From NCBI RefSeq assembly GCF_018614135.1, contig NZ_JAGGOW010000036.1, positions 1-64,000 on the forward strand: a stretch of DNA of 64,000 nucleotides, read 5' to 3'. The DNA comes from Streptomyces sp. ISL-66. Its GTDB lineage: Bacteria > Actinomycetota > Actinomycetes > Streptomycetales > Streptomycetaceae. The notes under the pieces were generated by a model. The model worked only from the letters and a program-made list of their open reading frames with translations, was not told the origin of the DNA and ran no database searches. The stretch's first letter is position 1; the number at the start of each line of letters is the position of its first letter. Made by a program: the position numbers and the translations under genes. This document shows positions 57,917-64,000 of this stretch, piece after piece.

Positions 57917-57974
57917 TCAGCGCAGCCGACACGGCCGCGCCCAACAAAACCAACCCGACACGGGAGTACTACGC

Positions 57975-58658
57975 ATGCCCACACGCACGCTTGCCCGGCC
58001 CCAGCACGCATCCTCCTCCACCTGGGCGCACCCCTACCCGGCCGGCGCGTTCTCGCCCTACCTGTACGCCGACGGCGGCGAAGACCCGAAGCCCGGACCT
58101 GACGGCGGGGAGTCCGACACGGACGACCCTGGACCGGAGCCGGTGAAGGCGGAGGCCGAGCCCGACCACAAGGCGGAGGCCGAGAAGTACAAGGCACTCA
58201 TGCGGAAGCATGAGGCGCGGGCCAAGGAGAACGCGACAGCCGCCAAGGAGCTGGCTGAGCTGCGCAAGCAGTCCATGTCGGACCAGGAGCGCGCCGTCGA
58301 CGAAGCCTCGGCGAAGGCGCGTACCGAGGAGCGGGTCCGCCTGGCCGGCAAGCTCGCCCGCCAGGGATTCCTCGCAGCGGCGGCGGGCCGGATCCCCAAC
58401 GCCACAGACGTCGCCGACGACCTGAACCTCGGCAAGTACGTAGGCGAGGACGGCGAGATCGACGAGTCCGGCCTTGCTTCGCTCGTCGAGCGACTGGCCC
58501 CGCCAAAGCCGGAGAAGAAGCCGGACCCGGAACCGGAGAAGCAGAAGGGGCGCGGCTTCGACCAGGGCCCCCGCGGCACCGGCGCATCCGGCAAGGGCAG
58601 CTCCGTCGCCACGGGCCGGGACATGTGGGCACAGCGAAAGCAGACATCCACCATCTGA
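57975..58658 (+). CDS. Scaffolding protein
   Basis: 227 residues, acidic and coiled-coil (AEAEKYKALMRKHEARAKENATAAKELAELRK), with a disordered Pro/Lys C-terminus. Typical length and place for a phage head scaffold. Specific protease sites are not visible. Confidence 0.88.
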   Translation: MPTRTLARPQHASSSTWAHPYPAGAFSPYLYADGGEDPKPGPDGGESDTDDPGPEPVKAEAEPDHKAEAEKYKALMRKHEARAKENATAAKELAELRKQSMSDQERAVDEASAKARTEERVRLAGKLARQGFLAAAAGRIPNATDVADDLNLGKYVGEDGEIDESGLASLVERLAPPKPEKKPDPEPEKQKGRGFDQGPRGTGASGKGSSVATGRDMWAQRKQTSTI

Positions 58659-58677
58659 CCTCCCAAGGAACGGGATC

Positions 58678-59067
58678 ATGAACCTGAATCCGACGACGGA
58701 GTCGTTCGGGCAGGACGACCAGTCTTGGCTGGCGTCCGCGCACGGCACGAGCTCCGCACGGTCCATCACCCTCGACACCTCCACATTCACTGCCGGAACC
58801 CACTACCCGGCCGGGCACTTCCCCTCCGGCCTGCCGCTCGGGAAGATCACCGCGACGGGCAAGTACGGCCCGTACAGCAACGCCGCCTCCGACGGCACTG
58901 AGGTACTCGCCGGCTTCCTGTTCACCTCGGTCGACGCACCGTCGGTAAACACCATCGACCCGCAGGGCGCGATGCTCTGGCACGGTGCTGTCATCGAAGC
59001 CAAGCTGCCCGTCGCCGTCGACAGTGCCGGCAAGGTCGATGTCGCCGGCTACATCAAGTTCCTCTGA
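58678..59067 (+). CDS. Head decoration protein (lambda gpD-like)
   Basis: 129 residues. ITLDTSTFTAGTHYPAGHFPSGLPLGKIT and ATGKYGPYSNAASDGTEVLAGFLF match the actinophage decoration domain that caps capsid threefold sites. RBS AAGGA precedes ATG 58678. Confidence 0.88.
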   Translation: MNLNPTTESFGQDDQSWLASAHGTSSARSITLDTSTFTAGTHYPAGHFPSGLPLGKITATGKYGPYSNAASDGTEVLAGFLFTSVDAPSVNTIDPQGAMLWHGAVIEAKLPVAVDSAGKVDVAGYIKFL

Positions 59068-59082
59068 GAGGGGTGACCAACC

Positions 59083-60129
59083 ATGCTGATCAACACTGAC
59101 TACGTCGCCCCGGCCGAACTCACCGGCTACGTGCGCGCGGCCCTGGCAGACATGCAGATGAACCGGTTCCAGCTGGCCCGATTCCTGCCGAACCGCACGA
59201 TCGACGACCTGCAGTACCGCTTCGACCGAGGCGGTGCCGAGGGACTCACCGAAGCGGCAACGTTCCGCAGCTACGACACAGAATCCCCGGTCGGCTCCAG
59301 GCCCGGCGTCACCCGCGTCACTGGTGAGCTGCCGCCCGTCTCCCGCAAGATCCGCCTGGGTGAGTACGACCGGCTGCGTCAGCGCCGCCTCACCGCCCGG
59401 GTCCGCACCACCATCCTGACCGACGCGGAGAGGATGACCCGCGCGGTCGCCGCCCGCATCGAGATGGCCCGCGGCGAGGCCCTCTACAAGGGCAAGATCG
59501 ACCTGGCGGAGAACGGCATCATCGCCAGCGTCGATTTCGGGCGCTCCGCCGGCCATACCGTCAACGCCGGCACCGCATGGACCGACGTCGCCAACGCCAA
59601 GCCCCTCACCGACCTGATCGCCTGGTCCGACGTGTACAAGACCTCCAACGGTGTAGCTCCCGGCGTGGTTCTGCTCTCCTCCGCGGCGCTGGGTCTGGTG
59701 ATCCGCAACGCCGAGGTACGTGCGCTCGCCGCGACCGTCGTCGGCACTCCCAACATCGTCCCGCAGGCCACTCTGCAGGGCATCTTCCAGGCTCACGGGC
59801 TGCCCCCGTTCGAGGTCTACGACGCGCAGGTTCGTGTGGCGGGCGCCAGCCAGTACGTCATCCCGCGGGACAAGGTGCTGCTCCTGCCCGCGCCGGGCGA
59901 CGCGAACGATCCCGACTCGAGTGAAATGGGTGCCACGCTGTGGGGCACCACAGCCGAATCCCTCGAGCCCGAGTTCAGCCTCGAGGACGGGGAGGAGCCG
60001 GGGATCGTCGCGGGCGCCTACTCGACGAAGGACCCGGTCGCGGTGTGGACGAAGGCGGCAGCTGTCGCGCTTCCGATCCTCGCCAACCCGGACATGTCCT
60101 TCGCTGCGGACATCGGCACGATCTCGTGA
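59083..60129 (+). CDS. Major capsid protein
   Basis: 348 residues, phage lambda E/HK97-fold class: LTGYVRAALADMQMNRFQLARFLPN, GEYDRLRQRRLTARVR, the alpha-rich GRSAGHTVNAGTAWTD and the C-terminal YSTKDPVAVWTKAAAVALP. Ends GTGA into the next gene. Confidence 0.93.
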   Translation: MLINTDYVAPAELTGYVRAALADMQMNRFQLARFLPNRTIDDLQYRFDRGGAEGLTEAATFRSYDTESPVGSRPGVTRVTGELPPVSRKIRLGEYDRLRQRRLTARVRTTILTDAERMTRAVAARIEMARGEALYKGKIDLAENGIIASVDFGRSAGHTVNAGTAWTDVANAKPLTDLIAWSDVYKTSNGVAPGVVLLSSAALGLVIRNAEVRALAATVVGTPNIVPQATLQGIFQAHGLPPFEVYDAQVRVAGASQYVIPRDKVLLLPAPGDANDPDSSEMGATLWGTTAESLEPEFSLEDGEEPGIVAGAYSTKDPVAVWTKAAAVALPILANPDMSFAADIGTIS

Positions 60130-60431
60130 CCGGCCGGGTGAACTGCCACGTCTACGTCACCTCGAAGGACGGGACGAAGCAGGCCTGGCTGGCACCAGGC
60201 GATGCCCTGCCCGGCTGGGCAACGATCGACTCGAACCTACTCGAGGGCGAGTCAACCGAAACCGAGCCCCCGGCGCCGCAGGGCGGGGAACCGCCACGCT
60301 CTGGAAAGGGCTCGGGGCTCGCAGCCTGGCAGGAGTACGCGGCCTCGCTCGGCGTCGCCTACGACGCCGAGATGAGCCGCGACGACGTCATCACCGCCGT
60401 GGACGCCGCTGCCAGCACTTCGGAGGGGTGA
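60126..60431 (+). CDS. Small head protein (HeH/LEM-like C-terminus)
   Basis: 101 residues from GTG 60126. An N-terminal beta hairpin, then a linker, then GLAAWQEYAASLGVAYDAEMSRDDVITAVDAA, a HeH-like helical motif common after capsid genes of actinophages. Role in assembly unclear. Confidence 0.7.
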   Translation: MTGRVNCHVYVTSKDGTKQAWLAPGDALPGWATIDSNLLEGESTETEPPAPQGGEPPRSGKGSGLAAWQEYAASLGVAYDAEMSRDDVITAVDAAASTSEG

Positions 60432-60434
60432 GCG

Positions 60435-60842
60435 GTGGCGACCTACGCGACGGTCGCCGACTACGAGGCCCGCGCGGCCGTCACGCTGGCCGAACCACAG
60501 GTCAGCCAGGTAGAGGCCCTGCTGGAGGACATCGCCGCCCTCATTCGGACGAGCGTTCCTGCAGGGGTCTTGCCTGATGAGGGCGTCGCGCGGGCGGTCA
60601 GTGTCGCTGTCGCCCGCCGGGCCATGGCCAACCCGGGCGGCTACCGCCAGCGCACGGTCGGTCAGTACTCGGAAACTCTGGGCGAAGCCGGCGGTCTGTA
60701 CCTGACAGAGGCGGAACTGGCGGCTCTCAGCACCAACCCGAACGGCAGCAGTGGCGACGCCGCCTACACTGTCGGACTCCGTGACGAGGGCCTGCCGGGC
60801 TGGATCCCGGATCCGGCTGACCATTACTGGCGACCCTGGTAG
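60435..60842 (+). CDS. Head-tail adaptor (HK97 gp6-type)
   Basis: 135 residues from GTG 60435 behind GGAGGGG. The N-terminal ATVADYEARAAVTL helix and VAVARRAMANPGGYRQRTVG are the signature of the Gp19/Gp6-like connector that joins portal to the tail. Confidence 0.85.
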   Translation: MATYATVADYEARAAVTLAEPQVSQVEALLEDIAALIRTSVPAGVLPDEGVARAVSVAVARRAMANPGGYRQRTVGQYSETLGEAGGLYLTEAELAALSTNPNGSSGDAAYTVGLRDEGLPGWIPDPADHYWRPW

Positions 60843-60850
60843 GAGGCCGC

Positions 60851-61198
60851 ATGGTCTTCCATCAGGCAATCATCCGCGTCCGCGCGGGCAGTCGACTGGA
60901 CCGCGGCGGAAACACTGTCGCGGACTGGTCACCGGAGAACGTCGACCGGCTCACCGTGGGGCGCGTCAGTGTGCAGCCCATCATGCAGTCCGAAACGGCA
61001 ACACCCGAGCGCACCGCCGCCGTCACCGGCTGGCGGGTCATCAGCGAGCCAGGTGTCGATGCGGACATCCGCTACAACGACCGCATCGAATGGGACGGCA
61101 TGACTCTGGAGATCGTTGGCGAGGTTGCCCGGTACCTGGACTTCGTGCATTCGACCCCTCACCACATCGAATTCGCCATGCGAAGGAAGACCGGCTAG
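60851..61198 (+). CDS. Head-tail stopper
   Basis: 115 residues, beta-rich (VSVQPIMQSETATPERTAAVTGWRVISEP, LEIVGEVARYLDFVHSTPHHIEF). Matches the stopper proteins that plug the connector. Position fits. Confidence 0.82.
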   Translation: MVFHQAIIRVRAGSRLDRGGNTVADWSPENVDRLTVGRVSVQPIMQSETATPERTAAVTGWRVISEPGVDADIRYNDRIEWDGMTLEIVGEVARYLDFVHSTPHHIEFAMRRKTG

Positions 61199-61206
61199 GG
61201 GGCGGC

Positions 61207-61488
61207 ATGCTGATCGACTTCAGGCTGGACCGGCGCGGCGTCGAAGAAGCGCTGAAGGCCGAACCCGTGCGGGACCTGATCGAAGCGAAGGCGCAGGAAG
61301 TAGCAGCGGGCGTGACGGCCCAGGTGCCCCCCGGCGTCGAGGTGAAGGTCGAGACCTACACAACCGACCGGGCTGCCGCCGTGGTGCTCATCAAGGATGT
61401 CCGTGCCATGGCATGGCAGGCCAGGGACGGAGTGCTAACCAGAGCGGCATCATCAGCCGGCCTCGAAGTCAGGGCGTGGCAGAGATGA
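61207..61488 (+). CDS. HK97 gp10-like tail component
   Basis: 93 residues from ATG 61207. A helical N-terminus, LIEAKAQEVAAGVTAQVPPGVEVKVETYTTDRAAAVVLIKD. Short for the family but in the normal position. Confidence 0.75.
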   Translation: MLIDFRLDRRGVEEALKAEPVRDLIEAKAQEVAAGVTAQVPPGVEVKVETYTTDRAAAVVLIKDVRAMAWQARDGVLTRAASSAGLEVRAWQR

Positions 61489-61913
61489 AACCGCTCGTCG
61501 TGTTCGCTGACGGGCAGGCCGCAGCCGCGGCAGTGTTGCGATCGGCTCTGGCGTCCCGGGGCGAGCCATACGCAGACTCGGCCGAAGTAGGAACCCGGGT
61601 TCCCATCGATCGCAGTCCCGACGTGCCTCATCTTCCCTACGTCCTTGTCCGCAAAGACGGCGACATCCCGCATCCGTCGATGGCGAATTCACGCTGCACC
61701 CTACGTGTGACCGTCTGGCACAAGGACGCCGACCAGGCACACGACCTGGCGATGCTCTGTCAAGGCCTGCTCCTGGTGCACTCCGGCCCGGTCATCCGCG
61801 GTGTCCGCCCAGGGACTGGTCCGATCGCAGCGCTGGATCCGGACAGCGAGGTCGACCTTTCGACCTTCACCGTCCTTGCCAACGTCAGGCCGACTGTCGT
61901 AGCCCCCGCGTAA
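61485..61913 (+). CDS. Tail terminator/tail completion protein
   Basis: 142 residues, ATGA overlap. PLVVFADGQAAAAAVLRSAL, VLVRKDGDIPHPSMANSRCTLRVTVWHKDADQAHDLA is the usual tail-terminator pattern. The region 61914-62131 after it has a terminator and no gene. Confidence 0.8.
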   Translation: MKPLVVFADGQAAAAAVLRSALASRGEPYADSAEVGTRVPIDRSPDVPHLPYVLVRKDGDIPHPSMANSRCTLRVTVWHKDADQAHDLAMLCQGLLLVHSGPVIRGVRPGTGPIAALDPDSEVDLSTFTVLANVRPTVVAPA

Positions 61914-62078
61914 GTGGGACACATCTGACCCCTGGCGGTACGCGAACCTCCCGGACCTGCCTGCTCGCTCTACTGCGAGTACGCCGGCCTGACGCTCATC
62001 TGCCCCGACCTCCCGTCTCCGAGTGCGCAACAGCTTGAAAGGCATCCGCGCAACTGCCTGATGCTGACTCCGCTCATG

Positions 62079-62107
62079 AAGCCCCTGGCGAACCGGCAGG
62101 GGCTTTT
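62079..62107 (+). terminator. Intrinsic terminator before the major tail gene
   Basis: AAGCCCCTG (62079-62087) pairs with CAGGGGCTT (62097-62105), followed by TT. It separates head and tail genes and may set their dosage. Confidence 0.8.
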
Positions 62108-62131
62108 GCATACCCCGAAGGAGAAAACGCT

Positions 62132-62899
62132 ATGGGCGGATCGCCCCTCAAAGCCAACTTGTGGACCGAAGCCGACGTCTACATCTCCACCAATCTCGCC
62201 GCGACCCTGCCCGCCAACGCAAGCGCATCGTTCGGCGTGGACTGGGATCTCGTCGGCCTCCTGGACGGAGACGACGGCTTCCCCGAATCCCGCGACGAGG
62301 ACACCGACGACAAGTACGCATGGGGTGGCATTCTCGTCCGCACCTCCCGCACACACTTCAAGCTGACCAAGTCGTTCACCGCGCTCGAGGACAACGACAC
62401 CACCTTCAGCCTGCTGTGGCCGGGCAGTACTGCCACGAAGATCAAGGTGCCGCGGCCCGCGAAGGTTCGCGTTGCCTTCGAGGTCCGCGAAGGTGCCAAG
62501 GTCCGGCGCCTGATGACCAGCAACTACGCCGAAGTCAGCCTCGACGGCGACCACGGCGAGAACGAAACGGACCTCGAGTCCTCGACTTTCGTGGCCACAA
62601 TCTTCCCCACGGCGGGCGGGGACCTCTTCGACCGCCAGAACACCCCGACGATCACGGCCCTGGACGTCTCGCCGGCAACCAAGACGCTGGCCGTCGGGGC
62701 GATTGGTGCGCTCGTCGCCACCGCCACCTACGACGACCTGTCCACCGCCGTCGTCACTGAGACCGCGGCCTGGGTCTCCAGCAACTTGACCAAGGCCACT
62801 GTGGCCTACGGCTACGTCACCGCCGTAGCCACAGGATCCGCCACCATCACGGCCACCTACGGCGGCTTCTCCGACACCTGCGCCGTAACGGTCAGCTGA
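62132..62899 (+). CDS. Major tail protein with C-terminal Ig-like (BIG2) domain
   Basis: 255 residues. Residues 1-165 form the tail-tube domain (SFGVDWDLVGLLDGDDGFPES, FVATIFPTAGG). Residues 170-255 are a bacterial Ig-like fold (ITALDVSPATKTLAVGAIGALVATATYDD..GSATITATYGGFSDTCAVTVS) that should project from the tube and aid surface adhesion. Confidence 0.92.
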   Translation: MGGSPLKANLWTEADVYISTNLAATLPANASASFGVDWDLVGLLDGDDGFPESRDEDTDDKYAWGGILVRTSRTHFKLTKSFTALEDNDTTFSLLWPGSTATKIKVPRPAKVRVAFEVREGAKVRRLMTSNYAEVSLDGDHGENETDLESSTFVATIFPTAGGDLFDRQNTPTITALDVSPATKTLAVGAIGALVATATYDDLSTAVVTETAAWVSSNLTKATVAYGYVTAVATGSATITATYGGFSDTCAVTVS

Positions 62900-62970
62900 C
62901 CGCCGGGGCGCGGCGCGTTCGTCGCGGTTCGGCCGCGCCCCGGTGCACCACCCGAACCGCGAGGAGTGCC

Positions 62971-63324
62971 ATGCCCGTCAGCTACACCGAGCAAGAGATC
63001 CGCGAACAGGCCTTTCACCTCGGGCTCATCGGCGATCGGCAGGCAGATGTCCCCAGGAACCTGCGCAGCAAGGTCATCGCCACCCTCGTGGAAGGGAACC
63101 GCCCGAGCGAGGCCCCCTCGCCGAGGGAGCCGCAGCTGGCGCAGGCAGTCGTCATTCAGCCCGGTGGCACGGTCCTGGTCGATGGCGAGCCCTTCCCTTG
63201 GCTCATCGCCAGGCAGCCCATGGAAATCAGCCTTGATCCCGAAGGCATCAGCACTGTGCGGCTGACCCTCATGGCCGCGAGCGTGCAGATCGTCCAACCC
63301 GAACCGCGACCCGAAAGCGAGTAG
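62971..63324 (+). CDS. Hypothetical tail-region protein
   Basis: 117 residues. A helical N-terminus then VIQPGGTVLVDGEPFPWLIARQPMEISLDPEGISTVRLTLMA, a beta domain known from actinophages between tail tube and chaperone genes. Role unknown. Confidence 0.7.
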   Translation: MPVSYTEQEIREQAFHLGLIGDRQADVPRNLRSKVIATLVEGNRPSEAPSPREPQLAQAVVIQPGGTVLVDGEPFPWLIARQPMEISLDPEGISTVRLTLMAASVQIVQPEPRPESE

Positions 63325-63328
63325 CGAC

Positions 63329-63673
63329 ATGACCACCCGAACCGCGACCAGCAAGCCGTCAGACAGCAACCCCTTCGACTTCAACCTGGACACCGTCGAA
63401 GCGGAAGTAGACCTCATCCCCTTCCGTGTCCACCACGGCGGGCGTCGGTTCGAGTTTGCCCACCTGCAGGGACTCGACGTCTGGGACCTCGTCGGCGCCG
63501 CCGAGACCGGAGACATGGGCGCCACACTCGGTCTATTCCGTGTGGCACTCGGAGACTCCTTCGACGACTTCCGCAAGATCAAGCTGGCCCAGTACAAGAT
63601 GCAGAAGCTCTTCGCCGCCTACCAGCAGCACTGCGGGTTGGAGCCGGGGGAATCCGAGGCCTCCGGGAGCTGA
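63329..63673 (+). CDS. Tail assembly chaperone (G-type)
   Basis: 114 residues. FDFNLDTVEAEVDLIPFRVHHGGRRFEFAHLQGLDVWDLVGAAETGD fits the chaperone that coats the tape measure. The last codons contain a GGGGGAA slippery heptamer at 63646-63652 that allows a -1 shift into the next frame. Confidence 0.88.
   Translation: MTTRTATSKPSDSNPFDFNLDTVEAEVDLIPFRVHHGGRRFEFAHLQGLDVWDLVGAAETGDMGATLGLFRVALGDSFDDFRKIKLAQYKMQKLFAAYQQHCGLEPGESEASGS
63646..63652 (+). other. Programmed -1 ribosomal frameshift site (GGGGGAA)
   Basis: Read as G GGG GAA in frame 0. A one-base slip gives EPGE-IRGLRELIRRHG, joining the G-type ORF to the open frame running to the window end. The site is eight codons before the frame-0 stop. 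Confidence 0.85.
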
Positions 63674-64000
63674 TCCGGAGGCACGGCAAGGCCCTCGAGG
63701 CGGATCTCGCGGCCACGTACCCGGGTGTCCGGCTGAAGCACGTCTACACCGGCGAGATGACGTGGCGTGAGCTGAGCAGCTACGTGCAGGGGCTGCCCCC
63801 GCGGGCGCGTGTCCGTACCGCTCTGCGTGAGGGTCGAGAAGAACCCACTGGCGAGCAGGTACTCCTCGCCGACGTCTTCGACATGCTCCAGCACGTGAAT
63901 TGGACACTGCAGGCGGTCAACGTCACCGACAAGTCCAAGGCGCCCAAGCCTCCGAAGTCCTACCCGCGGTGGTGGGTTGCTTCGGCCTCCTCAAAGGTGC
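63652..64000 (+). CDS. Tail assembly chaperone, GT extension (partial, via frameshift)
   Basis: The -1 frame encodes IRGLRELIRRHGKALEADLA, then TYPGVRLKHVYTGEMTWRELSSYV and EQVLLADVFDMLQHVNWTL, with no stop up to 64000. That is the T-domain of actinophage chaperones (GEMTWREL motif). It has no good start of its own. Confidence 0.85.
   Translation, partial: MRGLRELIRRHGKALEADLAATYPGVRLKHVYTGEMTWRELSSYVQGLPPRARVRTALREGREEPTGEQVLLADVFDMLQHVNWTLQAVNVTDKSKAPKPPKSYPRWWVASASSKV

Larger units (their letters stand above)
18277..64000. mobile_element. Integrated tailed-phage genome (siphovirus-like prophage), right end outside the window
   Basis: It starts at the tRNA-Val 3' end with a reverse-strand integrase, then repressor, Cro, excisionase, recombination, replication, transfer-like, packaging, head and tail genes in an ordered series. 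No chromosomal gene interrupts it. It has more than 45.7 kb and no attR in the window. Genes overlap by 1-4 bases in long runs, typical of phage. Confidence 0.95.

Noticed and set aside
61914..62131. Cys-containing frame (CSLYCEYAGLTLICPD) between tail terminator and major tail genes
   Set aside because: No start codon with a ribosome site, no stop before the terminator hairpin, and it runs into the next gene; left as non-coding.
18277..64000. A stand-alone AICE or integrated plasmid instead of a phage
   Set aside because: Terminase, portal, capsid and tail genes are all present and intact, so the element is a phage that carries transfer-like genes.

Overview
The window is from a high-GC actinomycete, almost certainly Streptomyces. 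GTG starts are common, four-base ATGA/GTGA gene overlaps are frequent, and the left end carries aceE, DUF3052, peroxiredoxin and a TerD/TerC group in an order I remember from Streptomyces chromosomes. I ran no searches. Every assignment comes from motifs, gene order and family knowledge.

Bases 1 to about 18,280 are chromosome. They hold the end of a potassium channel gene, aceE (reverse strand), a DUF3052 protein, an AhpE-type peroxiredoxin, two TerD proteins, a TerC-like membrane protein (DUF475), two more TerD-family proteins, and an operon of a CitE-like lyase, a phosphoribosyltransferase/StiP-like fusion, a HAD phosphatase and an O-methyltransferase. That operon matches the predicted nucleoside-like metabolite module of Ter stress systems. 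Then come an FmdB zinc ribbon, a DUF4383 membrane protein, GC-rich minisatellites, a coiled-coil protein and tRNA-Val(TAC).

From the 3' end of tRNA-Val to the window end lies a tailed-phage prophage of more than 45 kb; its right end is outside. Order: tyrosine integrase (-), Xre repressor (-), divergent promoter with repeated operators, Cro-like gene, excisionase-like gene, then a tightly packed array of small early genes. The array includes a RecE-like nuclease with a Sak4-like ATPase, DNA-binding proteins, and a replication initiator with a DnaC-type helicase loader. The initiator gene carries seven 27-bp palindromic iteron-like repeats, the arrangement of lambda ori inside gene O.

The middle (35.9 to 48 kb) is unlike a standard siphovirus. 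A reverse-strand cluster has two NUDIX genes and a small regulator. Rightward genes include a stand-alone RapZ C-terminal domain, an HExxH protein, a NUMOD4/HNH endonuclease, a four-helix membrane protein and an FtsK/TraB-type DNA translocase. The translocase stop codon is followed at once by four SCCCGGACR repeats resembling the 8-bp recognition repeats of Streptomyces conjugative plasmids. This suggests a phage with a plasmid or AICE (actinomycete integrative conjugative element) type transfer module.

The late region (48.5 to 64 kb) runs: SGNH-hydrolase receptor-binding protein (unusually upstream of terminase), HNH, minimal AEP primase, TerS-like, TerL, portal, MuF, scaffold, decoration protein, major capsid protein, head-tail connectors, major tail protein with an Ig-like domain, and tail assembly chaperones with a -1 slippery site. 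Tape measure, tail tip, lysis genes and attR must lie beyond the right edge.
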